Below, piece after piece: positions 1 through 8,267 of a stretch of 64,000 nt of DNA (positions within the stretch are counted from its first letter, which is position 1; each line of letters opens with the position of its first letter). The stretch comes from Jeotgalibaca dankookensis. Lineage in GTDB: Bacteria > Bacillota > Bacilli > Lactobacillales > Aerococcaceae. Where the stretch lies: contig NZ_CP019728.1 of the NCBI RefSeq assembly GCF_002005405.1, positions 1,364,001 to 1,428,000 on the forward strand. Reading direction: 5' to 3'. The notes below the pieces were generated by a model that had not been told where the DNA came from, searched no databases, and saw only the letters and a program-made list of their open reading frames with translations. Both the position numbers and the translations under genes were made by a program.

Positions 1-1
1 A

Positions 2-868
2 TTCTGGTATACATCATTAGGTGGAACTGAGACAGTCGCCGGTATGACTGTATCAGGTGCACAAAATATTTTCTTTGCACAACTAGCTGATCCTAACCAT
101 ACCGGTCTCTTTACTTATGGAACACGTTTCTTTGCAGGACGTTTTGCAACAATGATGTTCGGTTTACCTGCTGCTGCACTTGCCATGTATCATTCTATTC
201 CAAAACAAAACCGTAAAGAAAATGCTGGTTTGTATTTTAGTAGTGCTTTAACCTCTTTTCTGACTGGTATTACAGAACCACTTGAGTATATGTTTCTATT
301 TGTTGCACCTTGGCTATACGTTGTTCATGCCTTTTTAGATGGCTTATCTTTTTACGTTGCTGACTTATTAAGCATTCGTATTGGTAATACCTTCTCAGGC
401 GGTTTTATTGACTTCTTCCTATTTGGTCCTCTACAAGGAAGCGCCAAAACCAATTGGCTATGGGTTCTGCCAGTTGGGGCAATCTGGGCCCTCATTTACT
501 ACTTTGTATTTAGAATTTTAGTTACTAAATTCAAGGTTATGGTGCCAGGTATGGAAGTTGTCGAAACACAAACAGAAGAAACGATTGTTACAAGTGCTCC
601 AAAAAGTACAAAAGCGACTTCTTTAAATGAAGATGCGCGTATTATTATTGAAGCCCTTGGTAATGAAGCAAATATCGAATCCGTTACGGCTTGTGCAACC
701 CGTTTACGTGTTTCTGTTAAAGATGGTGATGTTGTTCAAAAAGAAGTGATCAAAAATCTTGGCGCAACAGCGGTCTTTGAAGTACAAGGTGGCATTCAAG
801 CTGTGTTTGGCGGTAGAGCAGACTTGTTATCCCAAGAAATTAATCAAATTATGGGAACTGATGAATAG
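2..868 (+). CDS. PTS EIICB, glucose/N-acetylglucosamine type (C-terminal part)
   Basis: Membrane sugar permease that phosphorylates its substrate during uptake. The reading frame is open to the left edge, so the N-terminal part of the IIC domain lies outside the window; 288 residues are visible. Seen: the end of the hydrophobic IIC domain, including a GITEPLEYMF stretch typical of glucose-family IIC proteins, then a linker and a IIB domain from about residue 205. The IIB phosphorylation site is the Cys of SVTACATRLRV, about residue 231 of the visible part. No IIA domain follows, so phosphate must come from a separate IIA protein. The exact sugar (glucose, GlcNAc, maltose or another) cannot be read from this fragment. 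A strong terminator follows. Confidence 0.9.
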   Translation, partial: FWYTSLGGTETVAGMTVSGAQNIFFAQLADPNHTGLFTYGTRFFAGRFATMMFGLPAAALAMYHSIPKQNRKENAGLYFSSALTSFLTGITEPLEYMFLFVAPWLYVVHAFLDGLSFYVADLLSIRIGNTFSGGFIDFFLFGPLQGSAKTNWLWVLPVGAIWALIYYFVFRILVTKFKVMVPGMEVVETQTEETIVTSAPKSTKATSLNEDARIIIEALGNEANIESVTACATRLRVSVKDGDVVQKEVIKNLGATAVFEVQGGIQAVFGGRADLLSQEINQIMGTDE

Positions 869-885
869 AATAAATATGAACATGT

Positions 886-920
886 AAAAAGAGCGAGAAT
901 TTTATTTCTCGCTCTTTTTT
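886..920 (+). terminator. Rho-independent terminator after the PTS gene
   Basis: A 9-bp GC-containing stem (GAGCGAGAA / TTCTCGCTC) extended by an A-tract and T-tract, with a 6-nt loop, 17 bases after the PTS stop codon. The A/T symmetry lets it also work for the gene arriving from the right on the minus strand. Confidence 0.9.
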
Positions 921-933
921 GTTGCTTAATTAT

Positions 934-1101
934 TTATACCTGTTTTCGATTATAATCCCAGAGTAACGCAAATAAGCCACCTAATCCTACTAATTGCATG
1001 AGAATGTAAGGTCGACCAATTGTTTTTTGGCCTACGACTACTAAGCCCACACAAATTAAAAACAAAATTCCTTTGATAAACAGTGACGTTTTATTTCCCA
1101 T
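934..1101 (-). CDS. Small two-helix membrane protein at the end of the glycan phosphorylase operon
   Basis: A 55-residue protein. It starts directly after the phosphorylase stop codon (stop TAA immediately followed by ATG), with a GGAGG-type ribosome site inside the 3' end of the phosphorylase gene, so the two are translationally coupled. Two hydrophobic segments are visible (about residues 6-23 and 32-48) separated by a polar GQKTIGRPY loop, ending in a basic tail (DYNRKQV). It may belong to the short Firmicute membrane family DUF6903, but that is from memory and unchecked. The function is unknown. Coupling to a GH112 phosphorylase suggests a role with the membrane transporter of the same operon. 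Confidence 0.8.
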   Translation of the reverse strand: MGNKTSLFIKGILFLICVGLVVVGQKTIGRPYILMQLVGLGGLFALLWDYNRKQV

Positions 1102-3255
1102 TTAAATCTCCTCCCACCGAATTTCACTTGGTTCGAGTGTCACTTCAAAACGATTTCCTTGCCCATCAAAATAAACGGTTTCTTGTGAATCCATTGTATT
1201 ATTGACCAATGCAAATTTTTCTATTTCAGGATAGTAGTTCAATTCGCAAGCAGGATTTGTGGTATTCCATTTCTCAAAAGCCTCTTCCTTACGAGCCGCA
1301 TAATAGAGCGAACGATAAAGGAGACGAGAATTTTCAATACTATAAGGTAGGCCAGCGATGTAAACGCCACGACCTTCTCCGTAATCATGACTTGAGAGGT
1401 GAACTTCTCCGTTTGAGTATTCAATAATTTCTGTGTCAGCATTAAGAGCATAAACGTTCTTCATACCTTCACCAAAATCAAATGCCTTAGTGTCTTGGGT
1501 TATGAAATGCTCTGTTTTTACTTCAGTAAAGTATTTATCTGTTGATAAGGTAAAACCAAGTTCCTTATCCACTCCCAAAACTTGTGCGAGTTGGAAAAAT
1601 TGACCATTTTTATGAATAGCACTTGGCTCACCTACTCCGATAAAGCCCCCACCTTCATAAACCCATTTTCTAATGGTTGTCACTAGTTCTGTATTTTCCC
1701 AATAGTCGCCACCGGAGAAGGCTGTTTCTGCGTCCCCTGCATTAATAATGACATCGATATCAGCCGGAACACCAGAAGCGATTATATCATCAAAGCTAAT
1801 AAACGAAACTTCTACTGGCATGCCACTTAATGACTCTAAAATCCCTTGATAGGAATAAATTTGTTTATACCAAAGAGCATGGGCAACCATGTGCGTTTGC
1901 CAACTACGTAATGCTCCCCAAGCATTTAGTATAGCCACTTTAAGTACAGTATGAGGCTTAACATCTTTAATTTTATCGTGAATATCACGAAACTCGTCGG
2001 CAACCTCCGCAATATAATCAACAAAATATGGGAACTTGTAAGCTAGACTTAAGTAGCCACCATATCCAATACGATCAATCGGTTTACGCATAATTGCTCT
2101 TCGCGCAGTTAGCCAATTCTCGTTGGCTTCAATATTGGGATTATTACCTTCATGAAAGGTGTCCGGGAAGAAGTAAGGTAAAAACCGTCCTTCTGTATAG
2201 CGAACGTGTGGAATATCGGCTAACATCCTTAAGGTTGCTCCACCGCCCACACTACCAACAACCGCATCTAAACCGATACTTTCAAAAAGTTTGCCATAAG
2301 GTTCTGTTCCAATCCAGTTATCTCCCAAAAACATCATTGCTTCTTTACCACTAGCATGAACCATGTCTACGAGTTCTTTCGCTTCTTTGGCAACAAAGGC
2401 CTGAATAAAATCGATATAATCCAAATAAGCTGCTGTTGGGTTACGGAAGGTGGAATTATAATAACCTTCATCAATAAAATCTTCTGGGCGTAAGCGATAA
2501 CCTTTTTCTGCTTCAAAATCATTAAGCGCTCTTACTGAAACAGTGCCCCCATAACCAAACCAATCAACAAACTTTTCTTTCCGTTGGTCATTAAAAAATA
2601 AAGTGAAATGATAATAAAACGTTGTAAAACGAACAACATCCGTATCAGGATTATCTTTTAACCACTGCTTCAAATAGGTCTTCATATGATGATTGGAATA
2701 CGGTTGGCGCACATCAAAAGGAATGTCATGCGCTTTATCTCCCCAATCATTTGTTATGTGATTATACATTTGAGTTGGATCCCAAATCATATAAGCGAGA
2801 AAGGATACGGTATACTCATGAAAAGCTTTCGCCTGGTGAATAATGACTTGGTCATTTGCTTTCTCTAGTTCCCAGTCTGTAGTTGGAACAACCTCACCAC
2901 TTGTTCGATCAATGACTTCCCACCATTTTTTGGCATCATTTTGATAGTCCGGTTTAATCTGTTCTTTTAAAAATCCTTTCATAAAAGAAATGGTCACAGA
3001 TGAGTTAACAGCTGTTATCCGATCGGAAAGGAGATACAGTTGCTGTGTTTCTTCTGGATGCTTTTCAGCAAATTCGTTATGAGCCCGTGCTACAAAATAA
3101 GTGGTATAAATTTTAGCGGGTAAGCTTTTTATTTGTTCATCTAGTTTTGTTCCATCACTGTCGCGAATCGCATCTGCGCCCCATCGCTCGATCAGTTCTT
3201 TTGTTTCTTCTAAAAAGTTTGTTTCACTTGGTAACGTTAATCTTCCTTTAGTCAT
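1102..3255 (-). CDS. lnpA: 1,3-beta-galactosyl-N-acetylhexosamine phosphorylase (GH112, lacto-N-biose/galacto-N-biose phosphorylase)
   Basis: Cytoplasmic enzyme that splits galacto-N-biose or lacto-N-biose with phosphate into galactose-1-phosphate and GalNAc or GlcNAc. The 717-residue length matches GH112 proteins. The N-terminal sequence (GRLTLPSE, RWGADAIRDSDGT) and the central TIM-barrel stretch with GDNWIGTEPYG are characteristic; the Asp of GDNWIG, about residue 312, corresponds to the general acid known for the family. The C-terminal half has the glutamine-amidotransferase-like and beta domains usual here. It is the fourth gene of an operon with an ABC importer, so the disaccharide is taken up intact and cleaved inside. 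GNB versus LNB preference cannot be decided from sequence alone. No N-acetylhexosamine 1-kinase (lnpB/nahK) is seen nearby. Confidence 0.93.
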   Translation of the reverse strand: MTKGRLTLPSETNFLEETKELIERWGADAIRDSDGTKLDEQIKSLPAKIYTTYFVARAHNEFAEKHPEETQQLYLLSDRITAVNSSVTISFMKGFLKEQIKPDYQNDAKKWWEVIDRTSGEVVPTTDWELEKANDQVIIHQAKAFHEYTVSFLAYMIWDPTQMYNHITNDWGDKAHDIPFDVRQPYSNHHMKTYLKQWLKDNPDTDVVRFTTFYYHFTLFFNDQRKEKFVDWFGYGGTVSVRALNDFEAEKGYRLRPEDFIDEGYYNSTFRNPTAAYLDYIDFIQAFVAKEAKELVDMVHASGKEAMMFLGDNWIGTEPYGKLFESIGLDAVVGSVGGGATLRMLADIPHVRYTEGRFLPYFFPDTFHEGNNPNIEANENWLTARRAIMRKPIDRIGYGGYLSLAYKFPYFVDYIAEVADEFRDIHDKIKDVKPHTVLKVAILNAWGALRSWQTHMVAHALWYKQIYSYQGILESLSGMPVEVSFISFDDIIASGVPADIDVIINAGDAETAFSGGDYWENTELVTTIRKWVYEGGGFIGVGEPSAIHKNGQFFQLAQVLGVDKELGFTLSTDKYFTEVKTEHFITQDTKAFDFGEGMKNVYALNADTEIIEYSNGEVHLSSHDYGEGRGVYIAGLPYSIENSRLLYRSLYYAARKEEAFEKWNTTNPACELNYYPEIEKFALVNNTMDSQETVYFDGQGNRFEVTLEPSEIRWEEI

Positions 3256-3270
3256 AACTGTCTATTCCTC

Positions 3271-4161
3271 CTATCCTTTAATACCGCCGGCGGTCATCCC
3301 TTGTGTTAATTGTTTTTGAACGAGAATATATAAAACCAATGTTGGTAGCATAACGATGACCATCCCTGCATACATAGGTCCATAATTTGCAGCTGCCCGT
3401 TCAGCAGCCATTAAATTCATCAGTCCTACCGGCAATGTTTTGACACTACCAGGCATTAAGGTCAAAGCTAAAATGTATTCATTCCAAAACGATAAAAAAT
3501 TAAACAAGATAACCGTTATAATACTGGGTTTGGCCATAGGAATCATGACAGAAACCATCGTTTTTGCCATACTTGCACCATCAATATAAGCTGCTTCTTC
3601 AAAACCAACAGGAAGCGTTTGGAAGTAGCTCGTTAAAAGATACGTCGTAAAAGGAAGTGCAGTTGCGGCATATATTAAAGCTAACATAAATCGATTATTT
3701 AAGAAGAAACTTGCTCCGCCAGCTTCACGTAAACCATTATCCCAACCTAACAACATTAAGAATATTGGCACCACAATGTAACTCACATTAATAAATAATC
3801 CTGAACGAATCACCGTCATAACGATTTTCTTCATTCGAAATTCAAAGCGCGCCAGCACATAAGAAGCCGGTAAAGCGACTGCTAATAGAATGAGAATGGC
3901 CATTGCGGACACGATTACCGAGTTAAATAAATAGCTCCCCATATTGGCTTCTGAAAAGGCAGTAACAAAGTTTTCAACATGGACTCCCATTGGCAGTGCC
4001 CATGGATTACCATAAAATTCTGAGTTTTCTTTGATTGAAGCAAAAAATATCCATGCGACTGGAAGTATAATGGAAACAGCTAAGGATATTAAAGCGACAT
4101 AGATAAAAATTTTATAAATACGATTCGATTTTTTTTCTGTTTCAACGTTGGATTGCGCCAT
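3271..4161 (-). CDS. Sugar ABC transporter permease, MalG family
   Basis: Inner-membrane subunit of a carbohydrate ABC importer, 296 residues. Six hydrophobic segments are visible. The EAA loop that docks the ATPase reads EEAAYIDGASMAKTMVSVMIP. The C-terminus QKQLTQGMTAGGIKG is typical of CUT1 family MalG-type subunits. An AAGGAGG site sits ahead of the start. It lies 15 bases downstream of the MalF-type partner and 15 bases upstream of the phosphorylase. No ATPase gene is present, so a shared MsmK-like ATPase encoded elsewhere is expected, as is common for CUT1 importers of this group (inference). Confidence 0.92.
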   Translation of the reverse strand: MAQSNVETEKKSNRIYKIFIYVALISLAVSIILPVAWIFFASIKENSEFYGNPWALPMGVHVENFVTAFSEANMGSYLFNSVIVSAMAILILLAVALPASYVLARFEFRMKKIVMTVIRSGLFINVSYIVVPIFLMLLGWDNGLREAGGASFFLNNRFMLALIYAATALPFTTYLLTSYFQTLPVGFEEAAYIDGASMAKTMVSVMIPMAKPSIITVILFNFLSFWNEYILALTLMPGSVKTLPVGLMNLMAAERAAANYGPMYAGMVIVMLPTLVLYILVQKQLTQGMTAGGIKG

Positions 4162-4176
4162 TTTTTATACTCCTCC

Positions 4177-5067
4177 TTAATACTGTAGTATTTCTCGTTT
4201 TGTAACCCGGTTAATAATGGCCGATAGAGCAAAGGAGAATAAGAACACAATCACTCCAATTGACATCCCATATCCGTAAGTTGAATTTGTGTAGGCTTGA
4301 TTATACATATAGAATAAAAATACATTCGTAGAACCGTCCGGTCCCCCACCTGTCATGGCTTGAACCAAGAGGAAGCTCAAATTGATGGTACTAATGATGA
4401 AAAAGGTCAAGGTAGTTCGAATGTTATTCCAAATAAGTGGTAAGGTAATGTTAAAGAATTGCGTCACACGTCCGGCACCTTCTAGTGAAGCCGCTTCATA
4501 AAATGATTCGGGAATACTTGCCATACTAGACATGTACATGACCATATAATACCCCGTTGCCTGCCAAATGAGCGCACCGACAATGCTATAAATAACAATA
4601 TTTTGATCACCTAACCAGAGTCTCTGTAAGTTTTCAAGCTTAATCATCCCTAAAACACTATTTAATAACCCTTGTGTTGGATTATAAATAGCTGAAAAAA
4701 CACCGGCAATAACAACAATGGATAAAATATTTGGAATATAAAAAATAATTCGGAACAAATCTGTTCCCTTCAATTTTTCACGTGTCAAAATTGCTGCAAA
4801 AAAGAGTGCCAATAGAACTGTGACAATTGTCACGACTACAATTAGCAATACCGTATTTTGAAATGCTTGCATAAATTTAGTATCGTTCCAAAGAACTTTA
4901 AAGTTATCCAATCCAATAAATTGTTGATTATTAGAAAAACCACCCCAACTATAGAGAGACATTCTAAAAACTTCAAATGTTGGAACGAGGACAAATAAGG
5001 TTAATAAGATAAGAGCAGGTGATAAACACGCTGCTATAAATAATGTTTTTTTCTTACCATTGTTCAT
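4177..5067 (-). CDS. Sugar ABC transporter permease, MalF family
   Basis: Partner permease of the same importer, 296 residues with six transmembrane segments. The EAA loop reads EAASLEGAGRVTQFFNITLPLIWNN. The N-terminus is short, without the extra segment of enteric MalF, as in Gram-positive CUT1 permeases. The start is preceded by GAGAGGTG seven bases upstream. A stem-loop separates it from the binding-protein gene. The substrate is inferred from the adjacent GH112 enzyme to be a galactosyl-HexNAc disaccharide or a short glycan containing it. Confidence 0.92.
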   Translation of the reverse strand: MNNGKKKTLFIAACLSPALILLTLFVLVPTFEVFRMSLYSWGGFSNNQQFIGLDNFKVLWNDTKFMQAFQNTVLLIVVVTIVTVLLALFFAAILTREKLKGTDLFRIIFYIPNILSIVVIAGVFSAIYNPTQGLLNSVLGMIKLENLQRLWLGDQNIVIYSIVGALIWQATGYYMVMYMSSMASIPESFYEAASLEGAGRVTQFFNITLPLIWNNIRTTLTFFIISTINLSFLLVQAMTGGGPDGSTNVFLFYMYNQAYTNSTYGYGMSIGVIVFLFSFALSAIINRVTKREILQY

Positions 5068-5092
5068 TTTTATTCACCTCTCAAAATAAAGA

Positions 5093-5120
5093 TGGCGAGG
5101 ACAGAACCTCATCCTCACCA
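5093..5120 (-). promoter_or_regulatory. Intercistronic stem-loop between binding protein and permease
   Basis: A nine-pair stem (TGGTGAGGA with TCCTCGCCA, one G-U pair) and a 10-nt loop lie between the lipoprotein stop codon and the MalF start. It has no T-tract, so it is unlikely to be a full terminator. Such loops often stabilise the upstream message and keep binding-protein levels above permease levels (inference). Confidence 0.55.
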
Positions 5121-5141
5121 CCCTTTTATCTATTATCTTTT

Positions 5142-6509
5142 TTATTCTGCTGCGCTTCTTAATTGATCGCTAGCTGCTTCTACTTCTGCTTGCCATTCTT
5201 CTACTGTCTTATCGCCTGACATGACACTGTCAATTGTTCCATAAAGTGTGTCCGTCATATTCACACCAGGTACTGGTGTTGTTGCAGCGAAACCACCTAA
5301 AGCTGGCAATGCGCCTTCTTCATAAATGTTGTAGAAAACTTTTTTGTCATCGCTCATTTTTTCTACCATGCCTTCAATTGGTTGTACAGCATCTGATTCT
5401 AAAAAGATATCTGCCGCTTCGTCAGAATAGACATAAGTCATAAATTCTTTAGCAGCATCAATATTTTCTGCTTGAGAAGGGATCCAAAGTTGTTCAAAGA
5501 ATGTAAATGAGTATTGATCGCCATTTTCTTCATAAGCTGGAACAGCTGTCATACCCCATTCGAAGCCATCTGCGCGTGGTGCTTCTGCCATTTCACCGAC
5601 AACCCATGTCCCATTCGGCATGAAGAGTGCTTTATTATCTAGAACCAGTTGTTGGTTTCTTGTAAAATCATTTGGATTAGCATTGGCTACAGTTGATGAT
5701 TCTACGTAATCGGCTAAGCCCCCTACCGTTTCAAAAACTCGTGTTGCTTCAGGCGATTCCCACACACCATCTTGGTAAGTCATGGCTTCTTCAAAGAACT
5801 CTGGGCCACCAGAAGCATATAACATCGCTCCTAAGAAGGTATCAAAGTATCCTGAGACTGGATAGGTAAATAAGGCAGTATCTTCTGCAGCTGCTTTATC
5901 ACCCAAAGCCCACATTTCATCCCAAGTCGTTGGCGTTTCCCAACCCTTTTCAGCAAGTAATGCTTGGTTGTAGAATAGTCCAGTTGGGCTGTAGAACATT
6001 GGCGCTAAATAGGTTGCGCCATCACCATATGGATTTGTTGCTAATGTTTCAGTAAAACCGTCTAGTAACTTATCTCCTACTGTCACACCTTCACCATAAA
6101 CATTCATATCAATAACATCCGAAATATCTTCGATCCCTTTTTCTTTAATCAATGTTTCTGTTAGGGCTTCTTCACGACCCGTTGCCAGTAAAACGATGTC
6201 TGGGTATTCACCTGCTTGCATATTCGGACGAATAACTTGTTCTAAGTTTTTCTCTTGTGTCAATTCTACCGTTACATTTTCGTTGGCTGCTTCATAAGCA
6301 TCAGCAATTTTTTGCCACATTTCTGCGCCATAACCAGATTCTAAAGCGGCTACGTGTAAGGTTACTTTTTCTCCATCCGTTGTTTCAGCAACTTCACTTG
6401 TTTCATTCATATCGTTTGTCGAAGTTGTCTCTTCGGTATCTGTTGTTCCACATGCTGCTAAACCTAATGTTAAAGCGATTGAACTTGCCCATAATATTTT
6501 TTTATTCAT
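5142..6509 (-). CDS. Extracellular sugar-binding lipoprotein of the glycan ABC importer
   Basis: First gene of the operon, 455 residues. It has a lipoprotein signal peptide: basic MNKK, hydrophobic core, then lipobox LAAC with the lipidated Cys at residue 20, followed by a Thr/Glu-rich linker (TTDTEETTSTND) that tethers it to the membrane. The rest has the look of a family 1 solute-binding protein (TLHVAALESGYG.., PDIVLLATGREEAL, PTTWDEMWALGDKA). It captures the glycan outside the cell and delivers it to the two permeases. The substrate is inferred from the phosphorylase downstream. A promoter with overlapping cre box lies just upstream. Confidence 0.93.
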   Translation of the reverse strand: MNKKILWASSIALTLGLAACGTTDTEETTSTNDMNETSEVAETTDGEKVTLHVAALESGYGAEMWQKIADAYEAANENVTVELTQEKNLEQVIRPNMQAGEYPDIVLLATGREEALTETLIKEKGIEDISDVIDMNVYGEGVTVGDKLLDGFTETLATNPYGDGATYLAPMFYSPTGLFYNQALLAEKGWETPTTWDEMWALGDKAAAEDTALFTYPVSGYFDTFLGAMLYASGGPEFFEEAMTYQDGVWESPEATRVFETVGGLADYVESSTVANANPNDFTRNQQLVLDNKALFMPNGTWVVGEMAEAPRADGFEWGMTAVPAYEENGDQYSFTFFEQLWIPSQAENIDAAKEFMTYVYSDEAADIFLESDAVQPIEGMVEKMSDDKKVFYNIYEEGALPALGGFAATTPVPGVNMTDTLYGTIDSVMSGDKTVEEWQAEVEAASDQLRSAAE

Positions 6510-6545
6510 GCTCTTTATCCTCCTACATATCTTTTTGTTACCTAA

Positions 6546-6574
6546 ATTATATGCATTTATAAGCGCTTACACAA
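6546..6574 (-). promoter_or_regulatory. Promoter of the glycan ABC/phosphorylase operon
   Basis: On the minus strand the -35 TTGTGT (6569-6574) and a perfect -10 TATAAT (6546-6551) are separated by 17 bases, about 35 bases ahead of the lipoprotein start codon. The cre box lies across the -35 and spacer. Confidence 0.8.
6558..6571 (-). promoter_or_regulatory. cre box (CcpA site) overlapping the operon promoter
   Basis: TGTAAGCGCTTATA fits the catabolite-responsive element consensus with one mismatch near the end. It covers part of the -35 and the spacer, so CcpA binding would block RNA polymerase: the operon should be repressed by preferred sugars. Confidence 0.75.
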
Positions 6575-6586
6575 TGTACATATTGT
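6571..6586. promoter_or_regulatory. Possible operator (inverted repeat ACAAT-6-ATTGT)
   Basis: ACAATGTACATATTGT lies just upstream of the -35 of the ABC operon, between it and the divergent AraC gene. This is the usual place for an AraC-family activator site. Assignment to this regulator is inference from position only. Confidence 0.35.
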
Positions 6587-6666
6587 TCATTTTTTTATAT
6601 ATCTTGCTTTCCGTCTAAATTAAACATAAAATGAAGAAAATATAACAAGCAAGATTGGAGAAAGAT

Positions 6667-7521
6667 ATGTCAAACCGCGTATATGAAATTGCCGCACCTA
6701 CTGAAGAAAAAATCTCCACAAAAGTTTTTTATGTGACAGAAGCAAAATACGAACACGATTGGCACAGTACCTTCCACAGTCATTTTTTTACGGAGTTAAT
6801 TTATGTAACCAAAGGTAAAGGCTATTTTATGGTTCCAAATAAAAAATTTCCTATTCAAGAAAAAAGTCTCATTATTGTCAATGAAAACGTAGACCATACT
6901 GAAATGTCTGATCCAGATGGCAAACTCGAGTACATTGCCATTGGAATCCAGGACATTCTGTTTTCAAGTAAGCACAGTGATCAATTTGAGTCTTTCTTTA
7001 TTTATAATATTACCAAAGACCTTAAAATTATTAATGAACTTTTTAATATTATTTTATTAGAGGCTAAGAGAAATCTTGATAGCAATGCAGATATTACCAA
7101 AAACTTACTTGAAGTTTTACTCGTTTATTTAAATCGAAATAACAGCATTGAATTTAATAAAACCGATCAATCCGTTGTGAATAAAAATATATCGCTCATC
7201 AAGCATCACATTGATAACAATTTTCAAGATTCCTTAACGCTAGATGACTTGGCCACAATTGGACATATGAATAAGTACTATTTGGCACATACCTTTAAAA
7301 GTACCCTAGGAATGTCCCCTATTGAATACCTAAATGAAGTTCGAATTAATCGAAGCCGTTACCTACTAGGTTCTACGGATCATCCTATTAGTATGATTGC
7401 GGGCTTCGCTGGATTTTCTTCTCCCTCTTACTTCTCACAATCATTCAAACGCAAGACCGGATACACCCCTATCCAATATCGAACCTTACAAAAAAAGGGG
7501 CATCAATCAAAAAAAGAGTAA
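6667..7521 (+). CDS. AraC-family transcriptional regulator with cupin sensor domain
   Basis: DNA-binding regulator, divergent from the glycan operon and probably its activator. The ATG at 6667 is preferred because GGAG lies six bases upstream; an in-frame TTG at 6655 has no such site. This gives 284 residues. The N-terminal half is an AraC_binding cupin (HSTFHSHFFTELIYVTKGKG). The C-terminal ~100 residues hold the two helix-turn-helix units typical of the family: LTLDDLATIGHMNKYYLAHTFK and ISMIAGFAGFSSPSYFSQSFKRKTGYTPIQYR. The ligand is presumably a sugar imported by the adjacent ABC system (inference). Confidence 0.9.
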   Translation: MSNRVYEIAAPTEEKISTKVFYVTEAKYEHDWHSTFHSHFFTELIYVTKGKGYFMVPNKKFPIQEKSLIIVNENVDHTEMSDPDGKLEYIAIGIQDILFSSKHSDQFESFFIYNITKDLKIINELFNIILLEAKRNLDSNADITKNLLEVLLVYLNRNNSIEFNKTDQSVVNKNISLIKHHIDNNFQDSLTLDDLATIGHMNKYYLAHTFKSTLGMSPIEYLNEVRINRSRYLLGSTDHPISMIAGFAGFSSPSYFSQSFKRKTGYTPIQYRTLQKKGHQSKKE

Positions 7522-7547
7522 TTTGGATCTCTCCAAATTACTCTTTT
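7512..7547. terminator. Bidirectional terminator between araC-type gene and yjdF-like gene
   Basis: A perfect 16-bp inverted repeat (AAAAGAGTAATTTGGA and its complement) with a 4-nt loop spans the end of both convergent genes. A- and T-tracts flank it on both sides, so it can stop transcription from either direction. Confidence 0.9.
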
Positions 7548-8245
7548 GGCACTTTTTTGTTAGGCTTTTGTTTTTTTTGTAAATAAAAATAACCGAGCGT
7601 AACAATCAATAAAGCCCCTAGTGTGTTAACAATAATGTCTTCCATCGTATCGCTGATGGCTTCTCTACCTACTAACACTTCCCCTTGGAACGTAATAAAC
7701 TTCTGCATATTCGTTCCCAATATCCCATCTGCTAGAAATTCATAAATTTCCCAAATAGCGCCCACTGTAACAGAAAAGCAAAAAGCAAAGAATGAAACAA
7801 AAAACGGACTTAAATCGAGATTTAATTTATCAAAACCATTTAAATAATCAACAAGAAAGAAGCCTAAAGCTCCTGACATGGTTGCACTAAAAAAATGTAA
7901 AATATTATCCCAATGCGGAACTCGAAAATAAAAATTTCTAACTTCACCTAAATAAATAGCTAAAAACAAAAATATAATATAAATAATTTTGATTAGATTG
8001 GGGATGCGTACTTCAAACCGATCCTCTACCTTTTCAGGTAAGAAAATAACAATCGCACCAAACAAACATTGTAAAACCATTAACACATAATCACTCTTGA
8101 CACGTTGGCCTGCATACTCTGCTAATCCACTAGGTGCATGAAAGAGCATATAAATAGCATAAAAAATTGAAATAACGAGTAAAAATAAAACAATAGAAAA
8201 AACCACATTTTTTCTTTTCTCTAATTTACGTTCAGGTTTCATCAT
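7538..8245 (-). CDS. YjdF/DUF2238 family membrane protein
   Basis: Integral membrane protein of unknown function, 235 residues with about six hydrophobic segments. The family signature is clear: WDNILHFFSATMSGALGFFLVDYLNG, then GAIWEIYEFLADGILGTNMQ and DTMEDIIVNTLGALL. These conserved His, Glu and Asp residues lie at membrane edges and suggest metal or lipid contact, but no activity is established. AAAGGAG precedes two adjacent ATG codons; the second (8242) has the better spacing. Convergent with the AraC gene. Confidence 0.85.
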   Translation of the reverse strand: MMKPERKLEKRKNVVFSIVLFLLVISIFYAIYMLFHAPSGLAEYAGQRVKSDYVLMVLQCLFGAIVIFLPEKVEDRFEVRIPNLIKIIYIIFLFLAIYLGEVRNFYFRVPHWDNILHFFSATMSGALGFFLVDYLNGFDKLNLDLSPFFVSFFAFCFSVTVGAIWEIYEFLADGILGTNMQKFITFQGEVLVGREAISDTMEDIIVNTLGALLIVTLGYFYLQKKQKPNKKVPKE

Positions 8246-8267
8246 TCGCTCCTTTCATAAATGGTTT

